Source: an uncultured SAR116 cluster alpha proteobacterium
GTDB taxonomy: Bacteria > Pseudomonadota > Alphaproteobacteria > Puniceispirillales > Marisalimonadaceae
DNA: 64,000 nucleotides
Direction: 5' to 3'
Assembly: GCA_902615025.1 (NCBI GenBank)
Contig: CACMNV010000002.1
Coordinates: forward strand, 106,868 to 170,867
Positions 38,510 to 46,189 of this stretch are shown here, piece by piece (the first letter of the stretch is position 1; the number at the start of each line of letters is the position of its first letter). The notes beneath the pieces were generated by a model. It did not search any database. It was not told the DNA's origin and saw only the letters and a program-made list of their open reading frames with translations. A program made the position numbers and the translations under genes.

Positions 38510-40402
38510 ATGAACATTTTCATAAAATTATTAAGTCTAATAAAACTATGGTTAATTTTAATTTTAATTTTAACATCTTCATCACAAGCAAATTTATTAA
38601 ATGAAAATAAACTTAATTATAAAGCTGATCTTCTGTTTGGTAACTTTGACTACAAAAAAAATTATTTACTTGCTGGTGTTAAAGTTAAATTAGATAATAA
38701 TTGGAAAATTTATTGGAAAAACCCAGGTGAAGCAGGTTTGCCTCCTAAAATTATATTTGATAAAGTCAGTAATGTATCAAATGTTAATCTGTTATTTCCT
38801 GAACCTAAAAGTTTTAAATTTTTTAATATAGATACATTTGGTTATGATAAAGAAATAATTTTTCCATTAAAAATTTATGTTAAAAATCCTAAAAAAATAA
38901 TTTTTGGAAATTTAAAATTTAATGCACAAATTTGTAATCAAATTTGTGTTCCCATTGAAGAAAATTTTAAATTAAATAATTTGCCTATTAATTCACAAAT
39001 TTCAAATAGTTCTCTAAAAATAAATGAATCACTAAATAAAGTGCCTAAATTATATAATTCACAAAGTAATTTTTTTCAAAAAATTGAAATTAATGATAGT
39101 TTTGCCACATTGTATTTTTCAAAGCCCACAGCAAGTTTTCGAATTATAATACAAAATAAAGATAATTTTATCTTTCCACAAAGCTATCAAACTTATGAAA
39201 ATATTAGAAATAATTTCATAAAATTTAAAATACCTTCAGAATTAAAAAATGAAATTAAAAATGATCAATTAAAAATAAATTTTTTTTCAAATGAAATGAA
39301 TTTTTTCTATGATTTTCAAGTAAAAGATTTTTGGTCAACTCAAAAAACTTACTTATATTTTATCTCTATAGCTTTATTGGCAGGATTTATTCTAAATTTT
39401 ATGCCTTGTGTTTTGCCTGTATTATCATTAAAAATTGCTAATTTTATATCAACTACAAATAGCAATAGTTTAAAGCTTAAACAGAAAATTTTTAATCAAA
39501 TTTTGGGAATTATTACGTCATTTTTTATATTATTTTTAACTATTAGTTTTTTTAGAAAATTAGGAAATTCAATTACTTGGGGTTTTCAATTTCAAAATGA
39601 TTATTTTTTACTTATTATTTCATTAATTATTTTTTTACTAAGTTTTAACCTTTTTGGTTTTTATGAATTAAGGTTGCCTTTTAAACTTAATCAAACCATG
39701 TCTAGGCTTAATTACAAAAAGTACGAAGATTTTTTGTCAGGCTGTTTATTAACAATTCTTGCAACACCTTGTACTGCTCCGTTCGTTGGAACTGCTGTAA
39801 TTTTTGCTTTGTCAGGCAGTTATTTTGAGTCTTTTTTAATTTTCTTTTTTATGTCAATAGGGATGTCTATTCCACTTTTTCTAGTCCTTTTAAATCCTTA
39901 TATGTTTAATTTTTTTCCTAAAAGTGGCAAGTGGTTACTTTATTTTAAAAAATTAATGGCTGTAATATTTATGTTATCTGGTTTATGGTTTTTTTCTATT
40001 TTTCTTAATAATAATTTTAATAATATATTTACTTTTAATTATGATAGTCAAATTAATTGGAAAACTTGGGATTTAGAAAAAGACCCAAATTTGATTAAAA
40101 ACTTAGTTTCAGAAAATAAAACGGTTTTTCTAGACATTACTGCTGACTGGTGTATTACTTGCCAATATAACAAATTAAATGTTTTAAATGATAAAGATAT
40201 TAAAGAAGTTATTAAAAAAAATGATGTTGTTCTGTTACAACTAGATTGGACAAAAAAAGATTTAAATATAAAAAATTTCTTAATTTCAAAAGATAGATAT
40301 GGTATTCCATTCAATGAAATTTATAATTATAAGTTTAAAAAAGGGCTCTTATTGCCGGAGCTTTTAAATAAAAAACAGTTAATTAATATATTAAATCAAT
40401 AA
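38510..40402 (+). CDS. DsbD/ScsB-like thiol:disulfide interchange protein
   Basis: A 630-residue protein that should carry electrons from cytoplasmic thioredoxin to the periplasm. It begins with a signal peptide (to about SSSQA). An N-terminal domain follows with the pair CNQICVPIEENFKL near residue 145. The central region is hydrophobic, with PCVLPVLSLKIANF near residue 300 and ATPCTAPFVGTA near residue 420. A C-terminal thioredoxin domain has WCITCQ near residue 548. The layout matches the ScsB-like branch of DsbD proteins. Reducing power could serve the ccm apo-cytochrome thiols encoded 13 kb away. Confidence 0.88.
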   Translation: MNIFIKLLSLIKLWLILILILTSSSQANLLNENKLNYKADLLFGNFDYKKNYLLAGVKVKLDNNWKIYWKNPGEAGLPPKIIFDKVSNVSNVNLLFPEPKSFKFFNIDTFGYDKEIIFPLKIYVKNPKKIIFGNLKFNAQICNQICVPIEENFKLNNLPINSQISNSSLKINESLNKVPKLYNSQSNFFQKIEINDSFATLYFSKPTASFRIIIQNKDNFIFPQSYQTYENIRNNFIKFKIPSELKNEIKNDQLKINFFSNEMNFFYDFQVKDFWSTQKTYLYFISIALLAGFILNFMPCVLPVLSLKIANFISTTNSNSLKLKQKIFNQILGIITSFFILFLTISFFRKLGNSITWGFQFQNDYFLLIISLIIFLLSFNLFGFYELRLPFKLNQTMSRLNYKKYEDFLSGCLLTILATPCTAPFVGTAVIFALSGSYFESFLIFFFMSIGMSIPLFLVLLNPYMFNFFPKSGKWLLYFKKLMAVIFMLSGLWFFSIFLNNNFNNIFTFNYDSQINWKTWDLEKDPNLIKNLVSENKTVFLDITADWCITCQYNKLNVLNDKDIKEVIKKNDVVLLQLDWTKKDLNIKNFLISKDRYGIPFNEIYNYKFKKGLLLPELLNKKQLINILNQ

Positions 40403-40423
40403 TTTATAAATCAGGAGATGAAA

Positions 40424-40894
40424 ATGATTAAGGTTGGAGATGAATTACCTCAAGGTATTTTAAGAACTAAAACAGCAACTATACATGAATTGAAAACAGA
40501 TGATATGTTTTCTGGTAAAAAAGTTGTTCTATTTTCACTTCCAGGTGCTTTTACACCAACTTGTTCAGCCAAGCATTTACCTGGTTTTAAAAATTTATAT
40601 CAAGATATTATGCATAAAGGTGTAGACAAAATAATGTGTTTTGCTGTTAATGATCCACATGTCATGAAGGCTTGGGCAGAACAAAATGATGTATTTGGTA
40701 AAATTGAAATGATTTCTGATCCTGATGCTTCTTATACAAAGGAGATAGGTTTAGATTTTTATACTCCTCATATGGGTATTAGATCAGTTAGATTTGCTAT
40801 GATTATTGATAATAAAGTGATTACTCATTTGTTTGTAGAAGAGCCTGGTGTTTTTGATATATCAAGTGCAGAAAATATTATCAAGCATTTGTAG
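40424..40894 (+). CDS. Peroxiredoxin (Prx5-like)
   Basis: Thiol peroxidase of about 156 residues. The peroxidatic cysteine is in LPGAFTPTCSAKHLPGF near residue 48, the characteristic Prx5/type II motif. Downstream VNDPHVMKAWAEQNDV and SDPDASYTKEIGL are also family features. The track starts at the ATG at 40418, but AGGAG ends directly on that ATG. The second ATG at 40424 has correct spacing and is preferred. It reduces hydroperoxides, probably with glutathione or thioredoxin. Its 3' end overlaps convergent rnhA by 14 bp. Confidence 0.93.
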   Translation: MIKVGDELPQGILRTKTATIHELKTDDMFSGKKVVLFSLPGAFTPTCSAKHLPGFKNLYQDIMHKGVDKIMCFAVNDPHVMKAWAEQNDVFGKIEMISDPDASYTKEIGLDFYTPHMGIRSVRFAMIIDNKVITHLFVEEPGVFDISSAENIIKHL

Positions 40895-41369
40895 TAGAAT
40901 AATTTTCTATATTATAACTTTTTTGATTTTTCATTGATAAAACTGCATATTCATCAGCTAGATTATTATATGTATTATTTTCGTGAGCTTTTACCCAGTT
41001 CCAGCTAATTTTATACGTGTTATTCAAATCATAAAGCTTTAACCACAAATCTTTATTAGCAACTTCTTTTTTTTGTGAGTTTTTCCAATTATTTTTTATC
41101 CAATTATGAATCCAAACCGTAATACCATTTTTTACATAATTGGAATCTGTATATAAGTTAATATTTATCCTAGGGTCGATTAATTTAATAACATTGATTG
41201 TTGCCATCAGTTCCATTCTATTATTAGTAGTATTAGTCTCATAACCTGTTAATATTGAGATTAAATCATGAATAACAACGCCTGCCCAACCACCAGGGCC
41301 AGGATTTCCAGAACATGACCCGTCGGTAAAAACATCAATTTCTTCTTTTGAAATATTTAATTTAATCAT
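40881..41369 (-). CDS. rnhA: Ribonuclease HI
   Basis: Cleaves RNA in RNA-DNA hybrids. The 162-residue protein has the catalytic acidic residues in IDVFTDGSCSGNPGPGGW (D), TNNRMELMATI (E), LYTDSNYVKNGI (D) and, near the end, NNLADEYA (D). The length is normal. It forms the ispH-thrB-rnhA operon common in alphaproteobacteria and overlaps thrB by 8 bp. Confidence 0.95.
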   Translation of the reverse strand: MIKLNISKEEIDVFTDGSCSGNPGPGGWAGVVIHDLISILTGYETNTTNNRMELMATINVIKLIDPRININLYTDSNYVKNGITVWIHNWIKNNWKNSQKKEVANKDLWLKLYDLNNTYKISWNWVKAHENNTYNNLADEYAVLSMKNQKSYNIENYSTTNA

Positions 41370-42333
41370 ACAAAAAATCTAGTGTATTTGAATTAAAGTA
41401 TAATAATTTATCAATATACTCTTGTGGATCTTTCCTCTTTACATAACTATTTTCTGGTGTGTTGTACCAATCAAATAACCTAGTAATAAGAAATCTCAAA
41501 GATGCACCTTTTGCAAGTACATTTAGGGAAAAAATTTCATCTTTTGTTAAATTATTATGTAGTGTAAAACCTTTTATTAAATTTTTAACTTTCTCAATAT
41601 TTAAATTGTTATGTTGGTCAAAGCACCATGCATTTATGACAATAGCTAGTTCATAAATCTTTATATCTACGCAAGAAAAATAAAAATCAATTACACCAGA
41701 AACTTTATTATTCAAAAAAAATACATTATCTGGAAATAAGTCACCATGTATAATTCCTTTTGGCAAGTGAGTTGGCCATTTTTCTAAACAATCTTTTAAA
41801 CTATCTTCAATCAAATCGTATAATCCATCTCTTAAAATATTAATTTCTCTTTCTGATATAGAATTCTTAAAGTCTTGGAAGATTTTTTTACAGTCTTCAA
41901 GAGATAAACTATTTTTTCGAATTAGATCACAATATCTACTTTTATTTTGAAGATTACCTATTAAATCTCCAATTAAATAACAATCATTAGGAGTAATGTT
42001 AACTTTTGGTTTGCCTTCTAAAAAATTAACTAAAATAAATTTTTTTGTATTAAATTTATTTAAAACTTTTCCTTTTATATTTTCTATGGGTTTGGGTGAT
42101 ATGAAGTCATTTTTATTTAGAAATTTCATTAAATTTATAAAAAAAGGGATTTCTTTTGAATCTACTCTATTTTCAAAAATAGTTAATATAAATTTACCTT
42201 TTTTTGTTCTAATAAAATAATTTGTATTTTCTATACCTTCTTGAATTCCTTTAAATTGAATTAAGCTACCTATTGGATAATCATTGACTATAGATTGAAT
42301 CTCTTTTTCATTTAATTTTGTATAAACAGCCAA
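41362..42333 (-). CDS. thrB: Homoserine kinase (aminoglycoside phosphotransferase fold)
   Basis: Phosphorylates homoserine for threonine synthesis. The 323-residue protein belongs to the APH-like ThrB class rather than the GHMP class. The catalytic loop is GIIHGDLFPDNVFFLNN near residue 190, and the metal site GVIDFYFSCVDIKIYEL near residue 213. The N-lobe has IQFKGIQEGIENTNYFI near residue 25. It works with thrC at 35.2-36.6 kb. It lies 8 bp after ispH and overlaps rnhA. Confidence 0.93.
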   Translation of the reverse strand: MAVYTKLNEKEIQSIVNDYPIGSLIQFKGIQEGIENTNYFIRTKKGKFILTIFENRVDSKEIPFFINLMKFLNKNDFISPKPIENIKGKVLNKFNTKKFILVNFLEGKPKVNITPNDCYLIGDLIGNLQNKSRYCDLIRKNSLSLEDCKKIFQDFKNSISEREINILRDGLYDLIEDSLKDCLEKWPTHLPKGIIHGDLFPDNVFFLNNKVSGVIDFYFSCVDIKIYELAIVINAWCFDQHNNLNIEKVKNLIKGFTLHNNLTKDEIFSLNVLAKGASLRFLITRLFDWYNTPENSYVKRKDPQEYIDKLLYFNSNTLDFLYD

Positions 42334-42341
42334 TTTAAAAA

Positions 42342-43295
42342 CTATCTTAATGATTTTGGTAAATTAAAAATAATATCTTCTTTGACAACTTCATGATTAA
42401 TTAAGTTAACTTCAAATTTTCTTTTTAATTTTGAGATAAGTATTTGAACTAATGTTTCAGGAGCTGAAGCCCCTGCAGTAAGCCCAATATTAATCGAGTC
42501 TGTAAAATTTAAATTGTTTAAGAAAATATTTAAATCATCTTCATCTGAAATTAAATACGAATTTGAAACTCCATTTTTTTTTGCTACCTCTACAAGTCTT
42601 TGGGAATTAGAGGAATTTTGTGCACCAATTACTAAAATATAATCACACATATCTGCCATGGATTTTACAGCTAATTGCCTGTTGGTGGTAGCATAACAGA
42701 TATCTTCAGTTGAAGGTCCTTTTATATCAGGAAATCTTTGTTTTAAAACTTCAATTATTTCTTTCGTATCGTCAACTGATAGAGTTGTCTGCGTAGCATA
42801 TGCAAGATTATTTGTATCCTCAATATATATATTTTTTGCTTCATTCAAACTTTCAATTAAAATTACATTTCCATCTGGAACTTGCCCCATAGTTCCAATA
42901 ACTTCAGGATGATTTTTATGACCAACTAATAAAATTTTTCTGGAACTTTTGAAATGTTTAATTGTTTCATTATGAACTTTTGTTACCAATGGACAAGTAG
43001 CATCAATTGATAACATTTTTCTTTCTTTTGCATTAACAAAAACAGATTTAGGCACTCCATGGGCCGAAAAAATTATCGTTGAATTTTCAGGAGCATCAGT
43101 TATTTCATCAACAAATATAGCGCCTAAACTTTCTAAAGACTTTACAACATCTTTATTATGAACAATTTCATGACGAACATAAATAGGAGATCCATATTTT
43201 TTTATAGCTTGTTCTACTATCTTAACAGCCCTGTCAACACCTGCACAAAACCCTCTAGGTGAAGCTAGATAAAGATTTATATTTTGTTTTACCAT
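42342..43295 (-). CDS. ispH: 4-hydroxy-3-methylbut-2-enyl diphosphate reductase
   Basis: Iron-sulfur enzyme that makes IPP and DMAPP in the last step of the MEP pathway, feeding carotenoid and ubiquinone synthesis. The 317 residues have the three cluster cysteines in PRGFCAGVDRAV near residue 15, IDATCPLVTKVHNE near 95 and DICYATTNRQLAV near 200. The HEIVHNKDVV block is near residue 42. It is first in the ispH-thrB-rnhA unit and divergent from a lipoprotein gene. Confidence 0.97.
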   Translation of the reverse strand: MVKQNINLYLASPRGFCAGVDRAVKIVEQAIKKYGSPIYVRHEIVHNKDVVKSLESLGAIFVDEITDAPENSTIIFSAHGVPKSVFVNAKERKMLSIDATCPLVTKVHNETIKHFKSSRKILLVGHKNHPEVIGTMGQVPDGNVILIESLNEAKNIYIEDTNNLAYATQTTLSVDDTKEIIEVLKQRFPDIKGPSTEDICYATTNRQLAVKSMADMCDYILVIGAQNSSNSQRLVEVAKKNGVSNSYLISDEDDLNIFLNNLNFTDSINIGLTAGASAPETLVQILISKLKRKFEVNLINHEVVKEDIIFNLPKSLR

Positions 43296-43323
43296 ACGTT
43301 AAATGTGTTATATTAAATAGATT

Positions 43324-43812
43324 ATGATATTAGGATATTTGGTTAGAAAAATAAATATATTGTTATTTGTTTTTATTATAACAGGTTGTTCAACTGTTAA
43401 AAATAACATATCGAATTTAAACGATGTTTTTTTTAAGGAAGAAGTAATTTGTCCTCTAATTATGACACCTGAGGGATCAGAAGAACTGATTGCTATTTCT
43501 CAAAAAAATAATAACACCTCTTATGTTGGGTTTAGGGGAATAAAGAAGACTTGTCTTTTAAGTGGTGATATAATTAAAATGAATATTACAGTGAACCTTA
43601 GATCAGTTAGAAAAAATTTTCAAAATGATGATTTAATAAAACTAAAAATTTCTTTAGTTTCAACAAAAAATAATAATGCAGAATTTGATAGAGATGATTT
43701 TGAATTAGGTTTTTTTCTTAAATCAGGTAGTGAAATTGTTGAAAGAGAGTCAAATATGAGTGTTAATATACCTAAAGATGGAAAAGTATATATTGGATTA
43801 TTTCAAAATTAA
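43324..43812 (+). CDS. Small predicted lipoprotein of unknown function
   Basis: A 162-residue protein with an N-terminal hydrophobic stretch ending in a good lipobox, IITGCST (Cys near residue 22), so it is likely lipidated by the LspA pathway. After that come CPLIMTPEGSEEL near residue 41 and a KKTCLLSGD segment, leaving two further cysteines that could pair. The rest is beta-rich and polar. Similar proteins exist in alphaproteobacteria as far as I recall, without a function. It is divergent from ispH; a TATATT box lies 9 bp before its ATG. Confidence 0.8.
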   Translation: MILGYLVRKINILLFVFIITGCSTVKNNISNLNDVFFKEEVICPLIMTPEGSEELIAISQKNNNTSYVGFRGIKKTCLLSGDIIKMNITVNLRSVRKNFQNDDLIKLKISLVSTKNNNAEFDRDDFELGFFLKSGSEIVERESNMSVNIPKDGKVYIGLFQN

Positions 43813-43835
43813 CTAAAGCTTTTCTTTAAGTTTTT
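43811..43835 (+). terminator. Candidate terminator after the lipoprotein gene
   Basis: AACTAAAG and CTTTAAGTT form an 8-bp stem with one bulged T around a CTTTT loop, running into five T. It begins at the lipoprotein stop and lies over the 3' end of the convergent ATP synthase b gene. Confidence 0.4.
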
Positions 43836-44292
43836 GTTTAGAATCTGAATATATGGCTTTTTGAATATTGCTATCCAACTCGTTTTGAATATATACTTTT
43901 GCAGATTTGACAGATAACTCAGCACTTATATTTTTAATGTTATTTAGTGCTTCTATTTGAGCATTGTTTATTTTTTGTCTAGCTTGTTCTTCTTTTCTTT
44001 TAATTATAATATCAGATTTTTTAAGAGCATCAGCTTCAATTTGTTTTGCAGCAGATTTTGCGTCATTAATAATATCTAAAACTTGTTGATTGATTTCTTT
44101 TTGTTTTTTTAAGCTTGCATTTAGCTCAGTTTGGGCTTCTTCTCGCAACTTTTTTGCTTCATTTAGCTCATTCTCAATCATCTTTTTTCTTTGGTCTAGA
44201 TTAGTGGTTATAGCTGACCATAATTTTTTGCCAACTAAAACAAAAAACAAAATGAAAGCTATTAAAACCCATGCTGTTTGACTTAATCCCAT
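43813..44292 (-). CDS. atpF: ATP synthase F0 subunit b
   Basis: Peripheral-stalk subunit linking F0 and F1. The 159-residue protein has one N-terminal membrane helix (TAWVLIAFILFFVLVGKKLW) followed by a long charged coiled-coil (DQRKKMIENELNEAKKLREE). It lies downstream of the b' gene, as expected for the split b/b' arrangement of alphaproteobacteria. It is last in the atpIBEGF operon and ends next to a convergent lipoprotein gene. Confidence 0.92.
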   Translation of the reverse strand: MGLSQTAWVLIAFILFFVLVGKKLWSAITTNLDQRKKMIENELNEAKKLREEAQTELNASLKKQKEINQQVLDIINDAKSAAKQIEADALKKSDIIIKRKEEQARQKINNAQIEALNNIKNISAELSVKSAKVYIQNELDSNIQKAIYSDSKQKLKEKL

Positions 44293-44300
44293 TAAAAAAC

Positions 44301-44864
44301 CTATGTTAAAATCTTTACTTCTTGTTTAAGAATATTTGTTAGTTTACTTTTATTTGATTTTATATTTGTAGTTTTAGATATAATAAGATCAGAAAGTTCA
44401 AATGCTTCATTAAAAATATCTTTTAGTATTATAGACTTTTCTTTGTCAATATCTTTTAAAGATTTTTCAATTTTTTCATTTAACTTAAAATTTAAATCCT
44501 TAATTATTTTTTCAGAACTAATCTGACTCTCAGAAACAGCTTTTTCAATAATAGATTTAGCATCAATTTTTGTTTGATCTAATTGAGCATTAACCTTTTC
44601 TAAAGTATCATCTGATTCTTTTTTAAGGGCTTTAGCTTTTATCAAATCATTTTGTAAATGCTGTTCTCTATCATTAATCACATCTGATATCTTTGGAGTT
44701 ATTACAAAAGTCATTACAAGATACAAACTTATTAAGCTAAGAATACTCCAAAAGATTAACGAAGGATAAGTTGTAAAATCTAGTTGAGGCAAACCTTTTC
44801 CTGCAGAATATGCAGGGCTTACTGATAAAAATGTTGATAGAGCTAAATTAAAATATTTAATCAT
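44301..44864 (-). CDS. atpG: ATP synthase F0 subunit b'
   Basis: Second b-type stalk subunit. The 187-residue protein has an N-terminal extension resembling a signal peptide (to about SVSPAYSAG). The block LPQLDFTTYPSLIFWSILSLISLYLVM forms the membrane helix, and a long coiled-coil follows. The TYPSLIFW pattern is typical of b'. The symbol follows alphaproteobacterial use for b'; note that atpG also names gamma elsewhere. It lies 8 bp before atpF and 19 bp after atpE. Confidence 0.92.
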   Translation of the reverse strand: MIKYFNLALSTFLSVSPAYSAGKGLPQLDFTTYPSLIFWSILSLISLYLVMTFVITPKISDVINDREQHLQNDLIKAKALKKESDDTLEKVNAQLDQTKIDAKSIIEKAVSESQISSEKIIKDLNFKLNEKIEKSLKDIDKEKSIILKDIFNEAFELSDLIISKTTNIKSNKSKLTNILKQEVKILT

Positions 44865-44883
44865 TAATATACTTAGTTATTAA

Positions 44884-45111
44884 TTAAAAAGTATAAAGTA
44901 ATAACAATGCTATAACTAATGCAAATAACGCGACAGCTTCAGTAAGTGCAAATCCTAAAATACCAATTCCAAATACTTCATTTTTAGCACTTGGATTTCT
45001 TCCAATAGCATTTACCAATGCTGCAAAGATATTACCAATACCTACGCCAACACCTGCAAGAGCTATCACGGCTAACCCAGCACCAATAAGTTTCGCGGCT
45101 TCCATTTCCAT
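44884..45111 (-). CDS. atpE: ATP synthase F0 subunit c
   Basis: Proteolipid that forms the rotating ring. The 75 residues give two membrane helices joined by the polar loop [10 protein letters not shown]. The N-terminal helix is Gly-rich ([22 protein letters not shown]). The proton-carrying glutamate is in [14 protein letters not shown] near residue 58. There is no clear sodium-binding signature, so it fits a proton-type ring. AAGGAAA lies upstream of the ATG. Confidence 0.97.
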   Translation of the reverse strand: MEMEAAKLIGAGLAVIALAGVGVGIGNIFAALVNAIGRNPSAKNEVFGIGILGFALTEAVALFALVIALLLLYTF

Positions 45112-45133
45112 TTTAATTTCCTTTCTTTAAAAG

Positions 45134-45877
45134 TTAATGTAGATGTAACGCATCATGAAGATACATACAAGTTAAAATACTAAAAACATAAGCTTGTAAT
45201 GCTGCGACCAAAAACTCTAATCCTGTTAAACCAATTACAGCCAATAATGGTAATACAGCACCTGCTTTTAAAACACCTGAGGCAGATGTCATCATTATAA
45301 TCAAACCTGCGAAAACTTTCATCATAGTATGGCCAGCCAACATATTTGCAAATAACCTGACAGATAAACTCACCGGTCTCATTAAATAGGATATTATTTC
45401 AATAGGTATTAATAAAGGTGCAAGAGCTATTGGCACACCGGATGGAAAGAAAAAAGTAAAAAATTTGAGTTTGTGTTTTATCAAAGCTATTAACGTAACA
45501 CCAATAAAAATGATTAAGGCTAAAGTTATGGTTACAATTATCTGTGATGTAAAAGTATAACTATAGGGGATCATTCCTAGTAGGTTTCCAAATAAGATGA
45601 ACATAAAAAGACTAAAAATAAACGGAAAATATCTCTTGCCACCGGTACCGACATTTTCTTTGACCATATTTGATACAAATTCATACAATAATTCAACACT
45701 ACTTTGAAAACGATTTGGAATTAAAGAGCTTTTCTTTATTCCCAGATATAAGAATAGCGAAGATACTATTACGGACAAAACCATAAATAAAGATGCATTT
45801 GTAAATGAAATATCGTACCCAAAGGCCTCAAGAGGTACAAGTGTCTTTATTGTAAATTGTTCAACTGGTGACTTCAT
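45134..45877 (-). CDS. atpB: ATP synthase F0 subunit a
   Basis: Stator subunit with the proton half-channels. The 247 residues have five to six membrane helices. The essential arginine is in RPVSLSVRLFANMLAGHTMMKVF near residue 175. The C-terminal helix has LEFLVAALQAYVFSILTCMYLHDALHLH with the conserved Gln. The length is typical. It lies 2 bp after atpI and 22 bp before atpE. Confidence 0.97.
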   Translation of the reverse strand: MKSPVEQFTIKTLVPLEAFGYDISFTNASLFMVLSVIVSSLFLYLGIKKSSLIPNRFQSSVELLYEFVSNMVKENVGTGGKRYFPFIFSLFMFILFGNLLGMIPYSYTFTSQIIVTITLALIIFIGVTLIALIKHKLKFFTFFFPSGVPIALAPLLIPIEIISYLMRPVSLSVRLFANMLAGHTMMKVFAGLIIMMTSASGVLKAGAVLPLLAVIGLTGLEFLVAALQAYVFSILTCMYLHDALHLH

Positions 45878-45879
45878 AA

Positions 45880-46182
45880 TTAATTTTTTTTACCTTTATC
45901 AAAATAACCTATTTTTAAACCATTTCCTGACAGTTGCCTCCAAAGATTATATATACCTGCAAATGCTCCTAAAAAAAAGAAAATAATTAAAAATAATGGT
46001 TTTGTTTCTAGCCAATTATCAATAAGTAATCCCAATCCTGTTCCAATTATTAACCCTGCAACAAGTTCTGTGGCAACTCTTGATAATGTACTCAAAAAAC
46101 TTTTATCAACAGATTTTTTATTTATTGAAACATTTTTTTTTGAAAGGGCTAAATCTATTTTTTTATCTAATTCTTTGTTCAT
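45880..46182 (-). CDS. atpI: ATP synthase-associated protein AtpI/AtpQ-like
   Basis: A 100-residue membrane protein at the head of the F0 operon. It has a polar, lysine-rich N-terminus and then two hydrophobic helices (LVAGLIIGTGLGLLIDNWL and FLIIFFFLGAFAGIYNLWRQL). The GxGLGxxID and GxxAGxxN patterns fit the AtpI/Mg-transport accessory family, thought to help c-ring assembly. It lies 7 bp downstream of the chimeric SMC gene. Confidence 0.87.
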   Translation of the reverse strand: MNKELDKKIDLALSKKNVSINKKSVDKSFLSTLSRVATELVAGLIIGTGLGLLIDNWLETKPLFLIIFFFLGAFAGIYNLWRQLSGNGLKIGYFDKGKKN

Positions 46183-46189
46183 TTTTAAT

